A DNA stretch of 64,000 nucleotides from Rhodospirillales bacterium BBD 1991-14 (GTDB lineage Bacteria; Pseudomonadota; Alphaproteobacteria; Kiloniellales; Kiloniellaceae): assembly GCA_001657395.1 (NCBI GenBank), contig LYSY01000009.1, positions 1-64,000 on the forward strand. The letters run 5' to 3'. How positions within the stretch are numbered: the first letter of the stretch is position 1; each line of letters begins with the position of its first letter. The notes beneath the pieces were generated by a model. The model was not told the origin of the DNA. It saw only the letters and a program-made list of their open reading frames with translations, and searched no databases. A program made the translations under genes and the position numbers. Below, piece by piece: positions 42,287-50,557 of this stretch.

Positions 42287-43192
42287 TCAGGGTCGGGCTG
42301 CGGCCTTCACCTTGCGTTCGCGGTAGAGCAGGTAGAGGCCGCTCGCCAGGACGACGCCTGCGCCCGTGACCGTCCAGACGTCCGGCAGGTCGCCGAAGAC
42401 CAGGAAGCCCAGCAGCACCATGGGTGCGATCTGGGTGTAGTTGAAGGGCGCTAGGATCGGGGCGGGCGCCATGCGGTGGGCCAGGATCAGCAGCCAGTGG
42501 CCGAAACCGCCCAGCGCGCCCAGCAGCGCCATCAGGAGCACGCCGGTCAGGTCCGGCGCCTGCCAGGTGAAGGGCACCAGCGGCGTGATCGCCAGAGTGC
42601 CGACCAGCGCGGTGTAGAACTGCGTTGTGGCGGCGGGATCGACGCCAGCCAGCTTGCGGGTGGTGATCTGGTAGAGCGCGGCGCCGATGGCCGTCAGCAG
42701 CGACAGACCGGCGGCCCAGTGCATTAGGCCGAGGCCGGGACGCACGACCACCAGCACGCCGAGGAACCCGATCATGATCGCGGTCCAGCGCCGCGGCCCG
42801 ATCCGCTCGCCCAGCAAAGGCACGGAGAGCAGGGCGACGATCAGCGGTGTCGAGAAGAAAATCGCCGAGGTTTCGGCGAGCTGAAGGTACTGCAGGGCGA
42901 CGAAGTTGGTGCAGGTGGTCGCGAAGAGCAGCAGCGAGCGCAGCACCTGGGTGCCGAGCCGTCGGCTGCGCAGCAGAGCGGCGCCGTTGCGCGGCCAGAG
43001 GATCACCAGCGCCAGTACGCAGTGGCCGGTGTAGCGGGCCCAGACCACCTGCTCCGGCGGATAGAACTGCACCAGGTACTTGGCCGTGGTGTCGAGCGCG
43101 GCGAAGGTGGTGAAGGCCGCGATCATCAAGGCAATGCCCTGCAGCGGCGCGTGCACCACTGGCTGGATCTGGAGATCTCGGGGCGTCTGCAT
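42287..43192 (-). CDS. EamA/DMT-superfamily transporter
   Basis: 301 residues with ten predicted membrane helices arranged as two EamA repeats (about 14-135 and 155-285). Typical stretches are VQFYPPEQVVWARYTGHCVLALVILWPRNG, LQLAETSAIFFSTPLIVALLSVPLLGERIGPRRW and APILAPFNYTQIAPMVLLGFLVFGDLPDVWTVTGAGVVLASGLYLLYRER. DMT proteins export metabolites such as amino acids, sugars or nucleosides. No substrate can be inferred. Confidence 0.9.
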   Translation of the reverse strand: MQTPRDLQIQPVVHAPLQGIALMIAAFTTFAALDTTAKYLVQFYPPEQVVWARYTGHCVLALVILWPRNGAALLRSRRLGTQVLRSLLLFATTCTNFVALQYLQLAETSAIFFSTPLIVALLSVPLLGERIGPRRWTAIMIGFLGVLVVVRPGLGLMHWAAGLSLLTAIGAALYQITTRKLAGVDPAATTQFYTALVGTLAITPLVPFTWQAPDLTGVLLMALLGALGGFGHWLLILAHRMAPAPILAPFNYTQIAPMVLLGFLVFGDLPDVWTVTGAGVVLASGLYLLYRERKVKAAARP

Positions 43193-43364
43193 GGGTGTCG
43201 GGCCTCAGCCTCGCGGGTTGGCGCCGGTCCCGGCGGCGCTGCAAGACGCCCAGAGCGGCAGGGAATGCTAACTGGCGCATTCCTGCATCAGTAGCGCCAT
43301 CTCTGCAGGCCGCCCATGCGTAAACGCAGGGCTGAGCCGGGCATTCCCAAGCGATCGCGCTCTG

Positions 43365-44099
43365 TCAGTAAGTGGCACGCCCGCCGGAAACGTCGAAGAC
43401 CGCGCCGGTGCTGAAGGAAGCCTCTGGCGAGGCCAGCCAGGCGATCAGAGCGGCAACCTCCTCGACCTGTCCGAAGCGCCCCATGGGGATCTTCGAGAGC
43501 ATGTAGTCGATATGCTCCTGGCTCATCTGCCTGAAGATGTCGGTCTCGACCGCCGCGGGGGTGACGCAGTTGACCGTTACGCCGCTGCCCGCGGTTTCCT
43601 TGCCCAGCGACTTGGTGAGGCCGATGACCCCGGCCTTGGCGCTGCTGTAGGCAGGGGCGTTCGGGTTGCCTTCCTTGCCGGCGATGGAGGCGACGTTGAC
43701 CACCCGCCCGTAGCCTCGCTCCAGCATGCCCGGAACCAAGGCGCGGCAGCACAGAAAGGGGGCTGTGAGATCGACGTCGATCACGCGCCGCCAGTCTGCG
43801 GGGCTGTACTCCCAGGTCTTCAGGTTGGGGCCGGTGATGCCGGCGTTGTTCACAAGGATATCGACCGGGCCCAGGGCCTCCATCGTCTGAGCGGCTGCGG
43901 CGGCAACCGCTTCTTCATCGGTGATGTCGAGGATGCAGGCTTCAGTATCCGCCTCGGTGAAGCCCGTCCTGGCTTCTTCCAAGGCGGCCGCGTCGCGGTC
44001 CCAGAGCGCCACCTTCGCGCCTTCCTCCGTCAGGCGCCGGGCGACCGCCAGTCCGATGCCGCGGGCGCCGCCGGTAATCACTGCAACCTGTCCTGCCAT
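43365..44099 (-). CDS. Classical SDR oxidoreductase, probable sugar or polyol dehydrogenase
   Basis: 244 residues from ATG 44099; an ATG at 44132 with AAGGA upstream is a real alternative. AVITGGARGIGLAVARRL is the NAD(P) motif, LDITDEEAV and VDILVNNAGITGPN follow, and catalytic Tyr and Lys are in APAYSSAKAGVIGLTKSLG. The end (FSTGAVFDVSGGRATY) is common in SDRs located in sugar catabolic operons. It may be the missing aldose 1-dehydrogenase of the island, which is inference. It is divergent from the CUT1 ATPase gene. Confidence 0.85.
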   Translation of the reverse strand: MAGQVAVITGGARGIGLAVARRLTEEGAKVALWDRDAAALEEARTGFTEADTEACILDITDEEAVAAAAAQTMEALGPVDILVNNAGITGPNLKTWEYSPADWRRVIDVDLTAPFLCCRALVPGMLERGYGRVVNVASIAGKEGNPNAPAYSSAKAGVIGLTKSLGKETAGSGVTVNCVTPAAVETDIFRQMSQEHIDYMLSKIPMGRFGQVEEVAALIAWLASPEASFSTGAVFDVSGGRATY

Positions 44100-44403
44100 A
44101 CTCCTCGCTCCCCCAATACTGCGCGCTCCCATGCCCAGGTCCTTCTTATCCCACGCCTTTTGCCGGCCGACCTGTGCGACCATAACCCCTGTCGCCTGCG
44201 TCCTGAAGGGGCCGCTGCTGCGCGGATTCCGGGGCGCTGCACTCTGCGCAAAGGCGGCGCCGATGCGCCGGATTCGCGTGGAGGGTGGGCTCTTTGACGC
44301 CAGGGCTGAAAATAATGGACGCGGTTACGTATACAATATATGGTCAGCATCAATAACAGAAACAAAGCCGGGGGCTATGGGCCCCTGGAACTGGGGAGGC
44401 ACG
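44100..44403. other. 304-bp divergent promoter region between SDR and CUT1 operon
   Basis: It contains the TTGACG and ATACAATAT elements at 44294-44341 and the leader GGGGAGGC ahead of the ATPase start. No gene is seen. Confidence 0.6.
44294..44341 (+). promoter_or_regulatory. Candidate GntR-type operator upstream of the CUT1 transporter
   Basis: TTGACG (44294-44299) is followed by ACGTATACAATATATGG beginning 33 bp after its first base. ATACAATAT (44331-44339) is the reverse complement of ATATTGTAT in the box at 21792, and the offset from TTGAC is the same as at the two CUT2-associated regions. The orientation is inverted, so membership of the same regulon is tentative. Confidence 0.35.
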
Positions 44404-45471
44404 ATGGCTGACGTCGAGATTTGCGACGTTCGCAAGTCCTTTGGCGCCACTGAGGTGCTTCACGGGGTCGATATTTCGATCCCGGACGAATCGTTCACGG
44501 TCCTGGTCGGGCCCTCGGGCTGCGGCAAGTCCACCCTGCTGCGCATGATCGCGGGCCTCGAGAAGGTGACCTCGGGCGAGATCGTGATCCGCGGGCAGGT
44601 GGTGAACGAGGTGCCGCCCAAGCAGCGCGACATCGCCATGGTGTTTCAGAACTACGCGCTCTATCCGCACATGAAGGTCTTCGACAACATGGCCTTCTCG
44701 CTGAAGCTGGCGAAGGTCGACCCGAAGCAGATCGAAGAGGCCGTGCACCGCGCCGCCGGCATTCTGAACCTGGAGGACTACCTGGAGCGGTTTCCGCGCC
44801 AGCTTTCCGGCGGCCAGCGCCAGCGCGTCGCCATGGGTCGCGCCATCGTGCGGGACCCCCAGGTCTTTCTTTTCGACGAACCGCTCTCCAACCTCGATGC
44901 CAAGCTGCGGGTGCAGATGCGCACCGAGATCCGCGAGCTGCACCAGCGCCTCAGGACCACCACGATCTACGTCACCCACGACCAGATCGAGGCCATGACC
45001 ATGGCCGATCAGATCGTGGTCATGCACGACGGGATCGTCGAGCAGATCGGCGCGCCCTTGGACCTTTACGACAACCCGGCCAACGTCTTCGTTGCCGGCT
45101 TCATCGGTTCGCCGGCGATGAACTTTCTGCCGGGCTCGGTGGAGCGCGGGGGGCGGGCGCAGGTCACCATGAGCAACGGCACGACGTTGCCGCTGGCCGA
45201 GGAAGCCGCGGCCGGCGAAGGACAGCCGGTGGTCTATGGCGTCCGGCCCGAGCACCTGGATCTGGTTTCTGAGAACGACGGTTTTGCCGCCGAAGTGGTG
45301 GTGGTCGAGCCCATGGGCTCCGAAACCCAGGTGCTGGCGCGCCTTGACGGGCGCGAGATCATCGCCGCCTTCCGCGAACGCCATGAGTTCCATCCGGGCC
45401 AGCGCATCCACCTGCGTCCCAACCTGGCGAAGGTTCATCTCTTTCATCAGGAGTCCGGACAGAGGCTCTAG
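44404..45471 (+). CDS. CUT1 sugar ABC transporter, MalK/UgpC-type ATPase
   Basis: 355 residues. ABC domain (about 1-235): Walker A GPSGCGKST, VFQNYALYPHM, signature LSGGQRQRVAMGRAI, Walker B VFLFDEPLSNLDAKLR, switch His in IYVTHDQIEAMTMAD. A C-terminal TOBE region (about 240-355) is seen in GVRPEHLDLV and PMGSETQVLARLDG, as usual for CUT1. GGAGG precedes the ATG at 44404. It heads an operon with a Tat-type binding protein and two permeases. The ligand may be an oligosaccharide, glycerol phosphate or a polyol. Confidence 0.95.
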   Translation: MADVEICDVRKSFGATEVLHGVDISIPDESFTVLVGPSGCGKSTLLRMIAGLEKVTSGEIVIRGQVVNEVPPKQRDIAMVFQNYALYPHMKVFDNMAFSLKLAKVDPKQIEEAVHRAAGILNLEDYLERFPRQLSGGQRQRVAMGRAIVRDPQVFLFDEPLSNLDAKLRVQMRTEIRELHQRLRTTTIYVTHDQIEAMTMADQIVVMHDGIVEQIGAPLDLYDNPANVFVAGFIGSPAMNFLPGSVERGGRAQVTMSNGTTLPLAEEAAAGEGQPVVYGVRPEHLDLVSENDGFAAEVVVVEPMGSETQVLARLDGREIIAAFRERHEFHPGQRIHLRPNLAKVHLFHQESGQRL

Positions 45472-45479
45472 AGAGAAAC

Positions 45480-45502
45480 GGCGGGGCAGCAAAAAGCCCG
45501 CC
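45480..45502 (+). terminator. Small intercistronic hairpin between CUT1 ATPase and binding protein
   Basis: GGCGGG (45480-45485) pairs with CCCGCC (45497-45502) around an 11-nt A-rich loop. There is no T-run, so it more likely acts as an RNA-stability or partial-attenuation structure than a full terminator. Confidence 0.4.
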
Positions 45503-45544
45503 ACGATAAGCCCACAGCGATAAAAAGGAATGGGAGGAAAGGTT

Positions 45545-46861
45545 ATGCAGCAGAAATTTACGCGTCGTTCGATTCTGAAAGCGACGGCGGCGACCGTGGC
45601 CGGCGCGGCAGTGGCCGGCAGCGACCTTTTGGACTGGAGCTCCGCCTGGGCGGCCGATGCGCCCTTCAAACCTGAAAGCGGCGCCAGCCTTCAGGTCTTG
45701 CGTTGGAAGCGTTTCATCCAGTCGGAAGAAGACGCCTTTATGGAACTGGTTGCGGCCTTCACCAAGGCAACCGGCATCGAGGTCGAGGTGCTGAACGAGT
45801 CGATGGACGATGTGCAGCCGAAGTCCTCGGTGGCGGTCAACGTCGGCGCCGGTCCTGACCTCATCTGGGGTCTTTACTCGCTGCCGCACCTTTTCCCGAA
45901 CAGGTGCACCGACCTTACCGATGTCGCCGATTATCTGGGCGGCAAGTACGGCGGCTGGGTGCCGGCGGCGGAGACCTATGGCAAGAGCGGCGACAAGTGG
46001 ATCGGTATCCCGATGTGCTTCGGCGGCAACTACATCAACTATCGCAACTCCGCCGTCGAGAAGGCCGGCTTCAAGGAAGTGCCGCAGGATCTCGAGGGCT
46101 TCCTGGCACTCTGCGAGGCGATGAAAGGCGGCGGCATGCCGGCGGGCATGGCGCTCGGCCACGCCACGGGCGATGCCAATGCCTGGGTCCACTGGGCGCT
46201 CTGGGCCCATGGGGCGGCCATGGTCGACGAAAACGACAAGGTCATCCTCAACAGTCCGGAAGCGGTCGCGGCCTGCGAGTACGTGAAGAAGCTTTACGAT
46301 GCCTTCATTCCCGGCACCGCCTCCTGGAACGACGGGTCCAACAACAAGGCCTTCCTGGCCGGGGAAGTCGGGCTCACCAACAACGGCATCTCGATCTACC
46401 AGAAGGCGCTGGTCGACGGCCTCGACATCCAGAACGACATGGATCACGCCTACTATCCGGTCGGGCCGGTGGGCGAGCCGACGGAGTTCCACATCGCCTA
46501 TCCGATCCTGGTGCCGACCTATACCAAGTTCCCCAATGCAGCGAAGGCCTTCATCGCCTTCCTGATGGAAGCCGAGCAGTACAACCGCTGGCTTGAGGGC
46601 TCGGTCGCCTACCTGACCCACTCGCTGCAGGCCTTCGAGGGCAATCCGATCTGGACGTCGGATCCGAAGCGCAAGATCTTCAAGGAGGCGGCGAACCGGA
46701 CCTTCGTGGCCGGCTACAAGGGGTCTGTCGGCCAGAAGGCGGCTTCGGCGATTGCTGAGTTCATCGTTGTCGATATGTTCGCCAACACCGCGACCGGGCA
46801 GATGTCCCCCGCCGACGCGGTGGCTGACGCCACCAAGAAGGCGCGGCGGATTTACCGCTAG
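45545..46861 (+). CDS. CUT1 ABC transporter, periplasmic substrate-binding protein with Tat-type signal
   Basis: 438 residues from ATG 45545 (GGAGGAAAG upstream). The leader MQQKFTRRSILKATAATVAG has a twin-arginine motif TRRSILK, so export folded via Tat is likely. The mature protein is a type II (MalE-like) binder: LQVLRWKRFIQSEEDAFMELVAAFTKATGIEVEV, NVGAGPDLIWGLYSLPHLFPN, YGKSGDKWIGIPMCFGGNYINYRNS, AFLAGEVGLTNNGISIYQKAL and FPNAAKAFIAFLMEAEQYNRW. It is positioned between the ATPase and the permeases. Ligand unknown. Confidence 0.93.
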   Translation: MQQKFTRRSILKATAATVAGAAVAGSDLLDWSSAWAADAPFKPESGASLQVLRWKRFIQSEEDAFMELVAAFTKATGIEVEVLNESMDDVQPKSSVAVNVGAGPDLIWGLYSLPHLFPNRCTDLTDVADYLGGKYGGWVPAAETYGKSGDKWIGIPMCFGGNYINYRNSAVEKAGFKEVPQDLEGFLALCEAMKGGGMPAGMALGHATGDANAWVHWALWAHGAAMVDENDKVILNSPEAVAACEYVKKLYDAFIPGTASWNDGSNNKAFLAGEVGLTNNGISIYQKALVDGLDIQNDMDHAYYPVGPVGEPTEFHIAYPILVPTYTKFPNAAKAFIAFLMEAEQYNRWLEGSVAYLTHSLQAFEGNPIWTSDPKRKIFKEAANRTFVAGYKGSVGQKAASAIAEFIVVDMFANTATGQMSPADAVADATKKARRIYR

Positions 46862-46870
46862 AGCCCCAAC

Positions 46871-46900
46871 CCAGGGAAAGCCCGGGAAAGCCAGGGAAAG
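46871..46900. repeat. 10-bp tandem repeat, three copies
   Basis: CCAGGGAAAG (46871-46880), CCCGGGAAAG (46881-46890) and CCAGGGAAAG (46891-46900) form a small array ten bases after the binding-protein stop codon, within the CUT1 operon. Confidence 0.85.
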
Positions 46901-46989
46901 GATGCCGGCTTGCTCACGTTTCGTAGCTGCGCCATGCTCTGTCGGTGCGTGACGCGAGCCGGCGCCCGGGCGCCGGAGAAGGCAGCCAG

Positions 46990-47982
46990 ATGACCGATTC
47001 GACGCTCCGCCGCAGTGCGGTCGCCATGCCGGGACCAGGGCTCTGGACCCGCCTGAACAACGACCGCAACTGGCTCGGCTTCTGGTTCATGCTGCCGGCT
47101 GCGGCGATTCTGGTGCTCTTTCTCACCTATCCGCTTGGCCTCGGCATCTGGCTCTCCCTGACCGATGCCAGCATCGGCAATCCCGGCAAGTTCATCGGCA
47201 TTCAGAACTTCTACGAAGTGGAATGCTATGGGCCCGACGACTGCGAGAACTACGGACTCTTCGGCGATCACGTGTTCTGGCAGTCGGTCTGGCAGACGAT
47301 CTTCTACACCACCGTCGCCAGCGTCGCGAAGTTCGCCATCGGCCTCTATCTGGCCCTGCTCCTGAACAATCACCTGCCGTTCAAAGCGATCCTCAGGGCG
47401 GTGATCCTGTTGCCCTTTATCGTGCCGACGGTGCTTTCGGCCATTGCCTTCTGGTGGATCTACGACGCGCAGTTCTCGATCATCTCCTGGTCGCTCACCA
47501 AGCTGGGCCTGATCGACCAGTACATCGACTTCCTCGGCGACCCCTGGAACGCGCGCTGGTCGCTGATCTTCGCCAACGTCTGGCGCGGCGTGCCCTTCGT
47601 CGCCATCACCCTGCTGGCCGGGCTGCAGACCGTGCCGCCCTCCCTCTACGAGGCGGCGACCCTGGACGGCGCCGGGCGCTGGCAGATGTTCCGCCACGTG
47701 ACCTTCCCGCTGCTCACCCCGATCATCGCGGTGGTGATGACGTTCTCCGTGCTCTTCACCTTCACCGACTTCCAGCTGATCTGGGCGATCACCCGCGGCG
47801 GGCCGGCCAACGCCACCCATCTGATGGCCACCCTCAGCTATCAGCGCGCGATCCTGGGTGGCAACATGGGCGAGGGGGCGGCGATCTCCACTGCCATGAT
47901 CCCTTTCCTGCTGGCGGCGATCATGGTGTCCTGGTTCGGCCTGCAGCGGCGCAAGTGGCAGCAGGGAGAGAGCGATGACTGA
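46990..47982 (+). CDS. CUT1 ABC transporter, MalF-type permease
   Basis: 330 residues from ATG 46990 (GGAGAAGG upstream), six predicted membrane helices. FMLPAAAILVLFLTYPLGLGIWLSLTDASIG is the usual first helix; the cytoplasmic EAA loop that contacts the ATPase is PSLYEAATLDGAGRWQMFRHVTFPLLTPII. An unusual loop after helix 1 has two cysteines (VECYGPDDCENYG) facing the periplasm. It overlaps the next permease by 8 bp. Confidence 0.95.
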   Translation: MTDSTLRRSAVAMPGPGLWTRLNNDRNWLGFWFMLPAAAILVLFLTYPLGLGIWLSLTDASIGNPGKFIGIQNFYEVECYGPDDCENYGLFGDHVFWQSVWQTIFYTTVASVAKFAIGLYLALLLNNHLPFKAILRAVILLPFIVPTVLSAIAFWWIYDAQFSIISWSLTKLGLIDQYIDFLGDPWNARWSLIFANVWRGVPFVAITLLAGLQTVPPSLYEAATLDGAGRWQMFRHVTFPLLTPIIAVVMTFSVLFTFTDFQLIWAITRGGPANATHLMATLSYQRAILGGNMGEGAAISTAMIPFLLAAIMVSWFGLQRRKWQQGESDD

Positions 47983-48919
47983 CGCGGCAAAGAGCGCAGC
48001 GGCGGAAAAGGCGGCGGCAAAGGCGGCCGCAAAGGCTGCTGCGAAAGCAGCGGCAAAGGACGATTCGGAGGGCATGGACTTCCTGATGACCCGGCGGACG
48101 CGCTGGGTCACCATCTACATCCCGCTCTCCATCATCGTCTTCATTCTGCTGTTCCCGTTCTACTGGATGACGCTGACGGCGCTGAAACCCAACGCGGAAC
48201 TGCTGGACATGGAGACCACAAATCCGCTCTGGGTGGCGGCACCGACGCTGTCCCACATCTTCCACGTGATCTTCGAGACCGACTATCCGGTGTGGATGTG
48301 GAACACCATGCTGGTGTCGGTGGTCGCGACCTTCATTTCGCTGGTGGCTTCCGTGCTGGCCGCCTATGCCATCGTGCGCATCCGCTACAAGGGCTCCCAG
48401 TGGGTCGGCGGGCTGATCTTTCTGGCCTATCTGGTGCCACCGTCGATCCTCTTCATCCCGCTCTCTGTGATCGTCCACGCTTACGGCCTCTTCGACACGC
48501 CCATGGCGCTGATCCTCACCTACCCGACGATCCTCATTCCTTTTTCCACCTGGCTGCTGATGGGGTATTTCAAGACCATCCCTTACGAGCTGGAGGAGTG
48601 TGCGCTGATCGACGGCGCCACCCGCACGCAGATCCTCCTGAAGATCGTGCTGCCGCTGGCGGTCCCCGGCCTGATCTCGGCCGGCATCTTTTCCTTCACG
48701 CTGTGCTGGAACGAGTTCATCTACGCGCTCACCTTTATCTCCACCACTTCAAACAAGACGGTCCCCGTCGCCATGCTGTCGGAGTTCGTCGACGGCGACA
48801 TCTACCGATGGGGCTCGCTCATGGCCGGTGCCCTGCTGGGCTCGCTGCCGGTCGCGATCCTTTACTCCTTTTTCGTTGAGCATTATGTCTCCTCCATGAC
48901 CGGCGCGGTGAAGGAGTAG
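47975..48919 (+). CDS. CUT1 ABC transporter, MalG-type permease with Ala/Lys-repeat N-terminus
   Basis: 314 residues. Residues 4-30 are an (AAAK)n repeat before the first helix, which starts near WVTIYIPLSIIVFILLFPFYWMTLTALKPN. Six membrane helices follow; the EAA loop is PYELEECALIDGATRTQILLKIVLPLAVPGLIS. The final GSLPVAILYSFFVEHYVSSMTGAVKE is typical of MalG-type proteins. The cytoplasmic tail would form a positively charged helix. Codons of the repeat are varied, so the tail is kept at protein level. Confidence 0.95.
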   Translation: MTDAAKSAAAEKAAAKAAAKAAAKAAAKDDSEGMDFLMTRRTRWVTIYIPLSIIVFILLFPFYWMTLTALKPNAELLDMETTNPLWVAAPTLSHIFHVIFETDYPVWMWNTMLVSVVATFISLVASVLAAYAIVRIRYKGSQWVGGLIFLAYLVPPSILFIPLSVIVHAYGLFDTPMALILTYPTILIPFSTWLLMGYFKTIPYELEECALIDGATRTQILLKIVLPLAVPGLISAGIFSFTLCWNEFIYALTFISTTSNKTVPVAMLSEFVDGDIYRWGSLMAGALLGSLPVAILYSFFVEHYVSSMTGAVKE

Positions 48920-48952
48920 CGGCGCCGGACCCGGAAGGAGGACCGGTCCCGG

Positions 48953-49519
48953 ATGCTCATACGAGAAACGGCAGAGAGCGACCTGCCCGCGATCCTGCAC
49001 GTTCATCGTCTGGCGTTCGGTCAGGACGAAGAGGCGGCCTTGACCGAGGCGATCCTGCGGGATCCGAGCGCACAGCCCGTGGTGTCGCTGCTGGCCCTGG
49101 TCGACGGCGAGCCGGCCGGGCACATTCTGTTTTCCCGCGCCGGCCTTTCCAGCTCCCGTTCTTCCGGCCTCGGCTCGTCCAATGTGGAGGCCGGCCCCTC
49201 GGCAGCGCTCCTCGCGCCGCTGGCCGTCGTCCCGGCGGCGCAAAGCCAGGGCATCGGCGGCGCCCTGATCCGGCGCGGTCTGGAGGACCTCTCCCGGGCC
49301 GGTACGGCGCTCGTTTTCGTGCTCGGCTATCCGGCCTACTATCAGCGCCACGGATTTCAGGCCGCCGGGCGGTTGGGATTCGCCGCCCCCTATCCGATCG
49401 CCGAGCGCAACGCCGAGGCCTGGATGGTGCAGATGCTGGGCGACCATTCGCCCGGTAAGGGAGACTGGCAGGTCACCTGCGCGGATACCTTGAACAAGCC
49501 TGAGTACTGGGTCGAGTGA
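48953..49519 (+). CDS. GNAT-family N-acetyltransferase
   Basis: 188 residues. The YhbS-type GNAT fold: IRETAESDLPAILHVHRLAFGQDEEAALTEAILRD, then GHILFSRAGL, LAPLAVVPAAQSQGIGGALIRRGLEDL (the acetyl-CoA pyrophosphate loop QSQGIGG) and VLGYPAYYQRHGFQAAGRLGF. Many close relatives are uncharacterised putative acetyltransferases. It starts 33 bp after the last CUT1 gene and may be co-transcribed by read-through. Confidence 0.9.
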   Translation: MLIRETAESDLPAILHVHRLAFGQDEEAALTEAILRDPSAQPVVSLLALVDGEPAGHILFSRAGLSSSRSSGLGSSNVEAGPSAALLAPLAVVPAAQSQGIGGALIRRGLEDLSRAGTALVFVLGYPAYYQRHGFQAAGRLGFAAPYPIAERNAEAWMVQMLGDHSPGKGDWQVTCADTLNKPEYWVE

Positions 49520-49570
49520 CGGCGGGAAAGTGCTCTGGACCTCAAGCGCTTTCTGGCCTAAATCCTTGGC

Positions 49571-50434
49571 ATGTCCACAGCCCCTTCAGAGGCCCGGCTG
49601 CGTCACCATCCGCCGCTGGGAAGCCCGGTGCCGGCCGTTTTCGACAGTCCGCACAGCGGTAGCACCTATCCCGAGGACTTCGGCAGCATTGCGCCGCTGT
49701 CCGTCCTGCGCCGCGCCGAGGATGCCTTCGTCGACGAGCTCTTCAGCGCCGCGCCGCAGCACGGTGCACCCCTGATCACCGCGGAGTTTCCGCGCATCTA
49801 CATTGACCCGAACCGCGACCTCGTCGACCTCGATCCCGCGATGCTGCAAGGCGACTGGCCTGATCCTCTGGTGCCCAGCCGCAAGACCGAACTGGGGGTC
49901 GGCCTGATCTGGCGCCTGATGCCGCCGGACGCCCAGCTCTACGACCGTCTGCTGAGCCCGGCCGAGGTGCGGCGCCGCATCGATACCTGCTGGCAGCCTT
50001 ACCATGACGCTGTGGCGGGGGCGATCGCCGCGGCGCACCAGCGCTTCGGGCAGGTCTGGCACATCAACTGTCATTCGATGCCGGCCATGGGCAACAGCGG
50101 CACCGAGGACGGGCCGGTCGCGCGGGCCGAGTTCGTGCTGGGCGATCGCGACGGCACCACCTGCGCCCCCGAGTTCACAGCCTTCGTGGCCGAACAACTG
50201 AAGGGCCTGGGCTACGAGGTGAAGATCAACCAGCCCTATAAGGGCGTCGAACTGGTGCGCCGCTACTCCGATCCCGCCAAGGGCCGCCATAGCCTGCAGG
50301 TGGAGATCAACCGCAAGCTCTATATGGATGAAGAGCGGATCGAGAAGAACGGCGGCTTTGACGCGCTCAAGGCCGACATCGACAGGCTTGTCGCTGCAAT
50401 CTGCGACTACGCCCGCAGCGAAGCTGCGGCGTAA
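49571..50434 (+). CDS. N-formylglutamate amidohydrolase family protein
   Basis: 287 residues. Family motifs are PAVFDSPHSGSTYPEDFG (metal His), PRIYIDPNRDLVDLD, WHINCHSMPAMG (metal His), FVLGDRDGTTCAPEF and NQPYKGVELVRRYSDPAKGRHSLQVEINRKLYMDE. HutG-type enzymes deformylate N-formyl-L-glutamate in histidine breakdown; others act on related formyl or acyl amides. No other hut gene is nearby, so the substrate is uncertain. Confidence 0.92.
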   Translation: MSTAPSEARLRHHPPLGSPVPAVFDSPHSGSTYPEDFGSIAPLSVLRRAEDAFVDELFSAAPQHGAPLITAEFPRIYIDPNRDLVDLDPAMLQGDWPDPLVPSRKTELGVGLIWRLMPPDAQLYDRLLSPAEVRRRIDTCWQPYHDAVAGAIAAAHQRFGQVWHINCHSMPAMGNSGTEDGPVARAEFVLGDRDGTTCAPEFTAFVAEQLKGLGYEVKINQPYKGVELVRRYSDPAKGRHSLQVEINRKLYMDEERIEKNGGFDALKADIDRLVAAICDYARSEAAA

Positions 50435-50557
50435 AGCCGATGCGGGCACTGCGGCGGCGGCCCAAGGTGAACAAAAGTTAATGATCAGGTAAAGCGGCCT
50501 TCATGGCGGCGCTCCATGTCCTCGGAGTCCCTTTCATCTGCCGAGGAGAACGCAGCC

